From NCBI GenBank assembly GCA_016297165.1, contig JAEDHF010000088.1:1-7841 (forward strand): a DNA stretch of 7,841 bases. Reading direction: 5' to 3'. Source of the DNA: Oscillospiraceae bacterium. Its GTDB lineage: Bacteria > Bacillota > Clostridia > Oscillospirales > Ruminococcaceae. The stretch's first letter is position 1. Every line of letters starts with the position of its first letter. Below, piece after piece: positions 4,430 to 7,841 of the stretch. A program made the translations under genes and the position numbers. The notes beneath the pieces were generated by a model. The model had not been told where the DNA came from, searched no databases, and was given only the letters and a program-made list of their open reading frames with translations.

Positions 4430-5566
4430 TTATAAAAGCTTATCTATTTTATAAAGGTTTGTTGCGGCGGAATTCTCCTTAAGTGCATAACCGTCGCCGA
4501 TAGCCTTAATCTTTTCTGTAAGCTCCTCGCCCTTAAGCTCCTTTATTAAGGAATCGTTGCATTCCTTAAGCTTATCGCTCATAGCGGAAAGGTCCGCCTT
4601 CTGTACGATATAGGTGATAGTTGTATCATCGTCGGTCTTAACCTCGATAAGCTTATTTTCGCCGGGCTTCATATCGTAAGCTTCGGTAACGAAGGCTTCC
4701 TCAAGGCCTGTGCTCTCCTTGTCGATTACCTCTATACGGCTGTCCTTTTCGGGGAGCTCGGTATCTACGTTTTCGGGCAGGTCGCCTTCATAGGTTTCTC
4801 CCTTTTCCTCGGCTTCCTTCTTAGCGTCGGAAAGCTCCTTTTTCTTCTGATCGTCTGTATAGGTCTTATATACGGACTCGAAGCTTTCGCCGCTATTAAG
4901 CTTAGAAAGTCTTTCTTCGGCAGTTTCACCGCCGACCTCGGAATCATAGCTGAAGTAATTTACTGCGAAATATCGTTCGAGAACCTTCGCTTCGATTTCC
5001 TTTTCGTCTGGCTTTTCTACGCCGTTTTCGCCATAGTAGTATTCAAATATAGCCTCGCTCTTCTTTCCGTTTTTAAGGAGGTCGTTATAGGACTGCTGGC
5101 TTACGCCGATACTTTCGTAGTATTCGCCCATAACGTCAACGCCGTAGAAATACTGTGCGAACATATTGGACTCTGTCCACATGGATTCAGCCTGTGCGTT
5201 TGCATCGCTTATATCCTCGGCGGTAAGAGTAAGTCCAAGCTCATCAAAAAGCTTACCGGTGGCAACATACTGCCGGCAAAGCTCAAAGGTCTTATTCTTA
5301 ATCCATTCCTCTGCGCTTATGCCTTCGATAGTCTGCTTTCTGATGTCGAAATCCTCGGCGGAGGTATCCAGGTCGGGCTGTTCCTCCTTAAGCTTGCTCT
5401 GTGCTTCGGATAGAGCGGACTGCTGCTCCATGATATAGATTCCTGCCCTTACGTCAACGCCGTCAATGTTAAGGGGATATCCTGTGGTGTTGCCGCAGCC
5501 TGCCGCTGCCATAATCATAGCGCCGCAGAGAATGGTTGTTAAACTTTTACTTAATTGTTTTCTCAT
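4430..5566 (-). CDS. PrsA/SurA-like lipoprotein, putative extracytoplasmic foldase
   Basis: The product has 378 residues. The basic start MRKQLSK, a hydrophobic core and AAAGC form a lipoprotein signal peptide with lipidated C24. The mature part has the SurA/PrsA/trigger-factor-like plan: an opening strand NIDGVDV, a long helical region (about 41-180), a putative parvulin-like region (about 195-325) beginning VLERYFAVNYFSYDSE, then a closing helix. The parvulin region is degenerate and carries a charged insertion (about 239-275), so prolyl isomerase activity is doubtful and a holdase or chaperone role on the outer face of the membrane fits better. Its AAGGA ribosome binding site overlaps the stop of pheT, 13 nt apart, so it is translationally coupled to pheT. 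Family assignment is from overall plan, not a catalytic motif. Confidence 0.75.
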   Translation of the reverse strand: MRKQLSKSLTTILCGAMIMAAAGCGNTTGYPLNIDGVDVRAGIYIMEQQSALSEAQSKLKEEQPDLDTSAEDFDIRKQTIEGISAEEWIKNKTFELCRQYVATGKLFDELGLTLTAEDISDANAQAESMWTESNMFAQYFYGVDVMGEYYESIGVSQQSYNDLLKNGKKSEAIFEYYYGENGVEKPDEKEIEAKVLERYFAVNYFSYDSEVGGETAEERLSKLNSGESFESVYKTYTDDQKKKELSDAKKEAEEKGETYEGDLPENVDTELPEKDSRIEVIDKESTGLEEAFVTEAYDMKPGENKLIEVKTDDDTTITYIVQKADLSAMSDKLKECNDSLIKELKGEELTEKIKAIGDGYALKENSAATNLYKIDKLL

Positions 5567-5579
5567 AATTATCGTTCCT

Positions 5580-7841
5580 TTATCTTAATGTTACGCCGAT
5601 TTCGCCGAGAGCCTTAAGTACCTTTTCTACGGTCTTGTCCGCTTCCTCGGCTTCCATGGTCTTATCGTTCTTTCTAAGGATAAGCTTATAGGAAAGACTC
5701 TTCTTACCCTCGGGGATACCCGTACCCTTATACATATCAAAGAGAGAAACCTGTTCGAGGTTCTTAGCGGTTTTCGTAATAACCTCGATAATGTCGCCGG
5801 AGGGGATTTCCTCGTCGCATACAAGGCTTAAATCTCTCGAAATTGCAGGGAATTTAGGAAGCTGCTTATATTTTATGTCGCTGTCGCTGTTTTTAAGCAT
5901 AACGCCCATATCGAAGCAGGCAACATACATTCTTTCCTTTACGCCGTAGTTTTCGGAAACCATGGGGTGTAATTCGCCGAGAGTTCCGATAACTTCACCA
6001 TTTACCGTCATTTCCGCGCATCTTCCGGGGTGGAAGGAGGGGTTAGCGGACTTAGCGAACTTAGCCTTTATACCGTTTTTAGCGAAGATTTCCTCTGCGA
6101 TACCCTTAAGGGTGAAGAAATCTTCATCAGCGCCGTAAACGCCCACGCAGAGAACATCGGTTTCAACAGGAAGCATATCCGGGGTTTCAAGGGGCTTATA
6201 GGTTCTTCCTATTTCGAAGTATCTGCCGCCCGCAGTTCTGTTATTTATATTTCTTACCATAACTTCCGCCATAGAGGGAATCATGGTAGTTCTCATAACG
6301 CTTGTGTCCTCGCCTAAGGGGTTAAGGAGTGTTACGCTTCTCTTTTCGTCCTCGGGGAGACGGATTTTATCGTAGCTCTTCGGGGAGATAAAGCTGAAGG
6401 TCATAGTTTCAAGGCAGCCCTGTGAAACCATAATGTCGATAACCTTATCGCTGAACTTCTGCTCGGGGGTAACCTTGCTTCTGCTGCTTAATTTCGGAAT
6501 TGTGGAGGGGATATTGTTGTAGCCGTAGATACGGGCGATTTCCTCCGCAACGTCGCAGGGAAGAAGCATATCTATTCTTACGCTGGGTACTGTTATTTCG
6601 TGGTTTTCACGGTCGTAGATATAGCCGAGGCTTTCGAGAATGGAAATCTGCTCCTCCTCGGAAATATCGGAGCCTAAGAATTCGTTTACCCATTTATAGT
6701 CGTGCTTCAGCTTATGAGGCACCTTATTGGAGTTATCTACGTCGATTATGGAATTTACAACCTCGCCGCAGCCGAGAATTTCGATAAGCTCTAATGCTCT
6801 GTAAAGTGCATTCTTAGCGTTAATGGGGTCGATACCCTTTTCGAAACGGGAGCTTGCCTCGGTTCTTTCGCCGATTTTCTTTGCAGTACGTCTTACGGAA
6901 ACGCCGTCGAAGCAGGCGGACTCAAAGATAACCTCGGTTGTATCGTCCCAGATACCGCTGTGCTCGCCGCCCATTACGCCTGCAACAGCTACGGGCTTCT
7001 CAGCGTCGCAGATAACAAGCATTTCCTCGGAAAGCTGTACAGGCTCCTTAGCCTCGTCTAAAAGCTTTAAGGTTTCGCCCTTCTTAGCGTTTCTTACGAC
7101 AATTTCATTTCCTTCGATATATCTTGCGTCAAAGGCGTGCATGGGGTGACCGTATTCGAGCATTACGAAGTTGGTGATGTCAACGAGATTATTTATAGAA
7201 CGAACGCCGCAGGCACGGAGTCTTTCCACCATCCAGCGGGGAGAGGGCCCGATTTTAACGTTCTTAACCTTAGCCGCCATATATCTTGAACAAAGCTTCG
7301 TGTTTTCAACAGTAACCTTAAGCTCCTTGCTGATATCGCCGTCAATGCCCTTAAAGGAAGGCTCCTTAACGTTAAGGGGAGTTTTAAAGGTTGCGCTTGC
7401 CTCTCTTGCAAGACCGATAACGGAGAGACAGTCGGGGCGGTTGTTTGTTATTTCGAACTCAACGCTTATGTCGTCAAGGCCTACTGCCTTTAAAACGTCG
7501 TCGCCGGGCTTCATCTTATCAAAATCGGGGTCGTCGTTAAGAACGAGAACGCCGTCGGGAGAGGAATAGGGGAAATCTGCGTTGTCCATTCCCAGCTCCT
7601 CGAAGGAGCAGAACATACCGCAGCTTTCTGCGCCCCGAAGCTTACCCTTCTTTATCTTCATAACGGTGTTGTTATGCCTGTCGATAACGGTACCGCCGTC
7701 GAGAACTACGGGGATATATGCGCCCTCGAAAACGTTCTGTGCCGCTGTAACAATCTGGATAGTATCCGTTCCAACGTCAACCTGACAAATCCAGAGCTTT
7801 TCGCTGTCCTCGTGCTTCTTTATTTCGGTAACCTTACCTAC
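5580..7841 (-). CDS. pheT: Phenylalanine-tRNA ligase beta subunit, 5' end outside the window
   Basis: PheT pairs with PheS to charge tRNA-Phe in the cytoplasm. The open frame runs uninterrupted to the window edge, giving 753 residues of a protein usually near 790-805, so about 40-50 N-terminal residues are missing; the first ATG at 7661 is internal. Visible modules: an OB-fold tRNA-binding domain (about 1-100, with VGKVTEIKKHEDSEKLWICQ and KIKKGKLRG); NNRPDCLSVIGLARE at 133-147; the B3/B4 editing region from SRYMAAKV (185), with NLVDITNFVM and GHPMHAFD; B5 with D424, D430, E433 and E434 in RIDMLLPCDVAEEIARIYGY, whose spacing matches the Mg2+ ligands of known PheT; and the C-terminal FDX-ACB domain from KFPAISRDLSLV (663) to the stop. 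It appears intact. pheS would be expected upstream, beyond 7841. Confidence 0.97.
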   Translation of the reverse strand, partial: VGKVTEIKKHEDSEKLWICQVDVGTDTIQIVTAAQNVFEGAYIPVVLDGGTVIDRHNNTVMKIKKGKLRGAESCGMFCSFEELGMDNADFPYSSPDGVLVLNDDPDFDKMKPGDDVLKAVGLDDISVEFEITNNRPDCLSVIGLAREASATFKTPLNVKEPSFKGIDGDISKELKVTVENTKLCSRYMAAKVKNVKIGPSPRWMVERLRACGVRSINNLVDITNFVMLEYGHPMHAFDARYIEGNEIVVRNAKKGETLKLLDEAKEPVQLSEEMLVICDAEKPVAVAGVMGGEHSGIWDDTTEVIFESACFDGVSVRRTAKKIGERTEASSRFEKGIDPINAKNALYRALELIEILGCGEVVNSIIDVDNSNKVPHKLKHDYKWVNEFLGSDISEEEQISILESLGYIYDRENHEITVPSVRIDMLLPCDVAEEIARIYGYNNIPSTIPKLSSRSKVTPEQKFSDKVIDIMVSQGCLETMTFSFISPKSYDKIRLPEDEKRSVTLLNPLGEDTSVMRTTMIPSMAEVMVRNINNRTAGGRYFEIGRTYKPLETPDMLPVETDVLCVGVYGADEDFFTLKGIAEEIFAKNGIKAKFAKSANPSFHPGRCAEMTVNGEVIGTLGELHPMVSENYGVKERMYVACFDMGVMLKNSDSDIKYKQLPKFPAISRDLSLVCDEEIPSGDIIEVITKTAKNLEQVSLFDMYKGTGIPEGKKSLSYKLILRKNDKTMEAEEADKTVEKVLKALGEIGVTLR

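Noticed and set aside
7171..7569. 132-codon plus-strand frame opposite pheT
   Set aside because: pheT is unambiguous on the other strand across this stretch, and the antisense frame shows no domain or ribosome binding site.
7659..7661. Internal ATG as the true start of PheT
   Set aside because: The frame continues upstream through conserved tRNA-binding-domain sequence to the window edge, and the ATG lies within that domain.

Overview
The window looks like a chromosomal segment from a low-to-moderate GC Gram-positive bacterium. The best guess is a gut Clostridia member of the Ruminococcus/Oscillospiraceae type. This is inferred from strong AGGAGG-type ribosome binding sites, a textbook vegetative promoter, tRNA genes with encoded CCA, zinc-ribbon and Asp-rich membrane proteins, and the style of the PheT and PrsA-like proteins. 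No database search was possible, so the taxon is a guess.

Layout. Positions 1-350 hold a plus-strand tRNA cluster: Lys(CTT, 5'-truncated by the window edge), Glu(CTC), Met(CAT) and Trp(CCA). There is a terminator-like hairpin between Lys and Glu and a clear terminator after Trp. Positions 389-765 are mostly non-coding. They hold a 12-bp palindrome, a 31-codon ORF that resembles the first residues of a sigma-70-family factor and then stops, another strong hairpin, and a perfect TTGACA-N17-TGATATAAT promoter. That promoter drives two tandem genes (766-2376 and 2420-3670) for membrane proteins built on one plan. Each has an N-terminal cytoplasmic zinc ribbon, a Pro/Ala/Gln linker, one membrane span, an Asp/Lys-rich stalk and a related outer domain. 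They differ at the C-terminus: the first ends in eight 22-residue leucine-rich repeats, the second in an Asp9 run plus a DnaJ-like double CXXC/CXXC cluster. A hairpin at 3730-3759 separates them from a convergent minus-strand operon.

The minus-strand operon reads, in transcription order, pheT (phenylalanyl-tRNA synthetase beta, 5' end outside the window), a PrsA/SurA-like lipoprotein, and a small beta-rich protein with a C-terminal membrane segment. Gaps of 13 and 26 nt suggest one transcript. The last two genes look like cell-surface or secretion functions carried on a translation operon.

The most interesting point is the tandem pair. A 267-bp segment (871-1137 and 2525-2791) is identical base for base and in the same register (residues 36-124), while sequence on both sides has diverged strongly. 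This looks like recent gene conversion of the linker/membrane-anchor module between two old paralogues carrying different outer modules.
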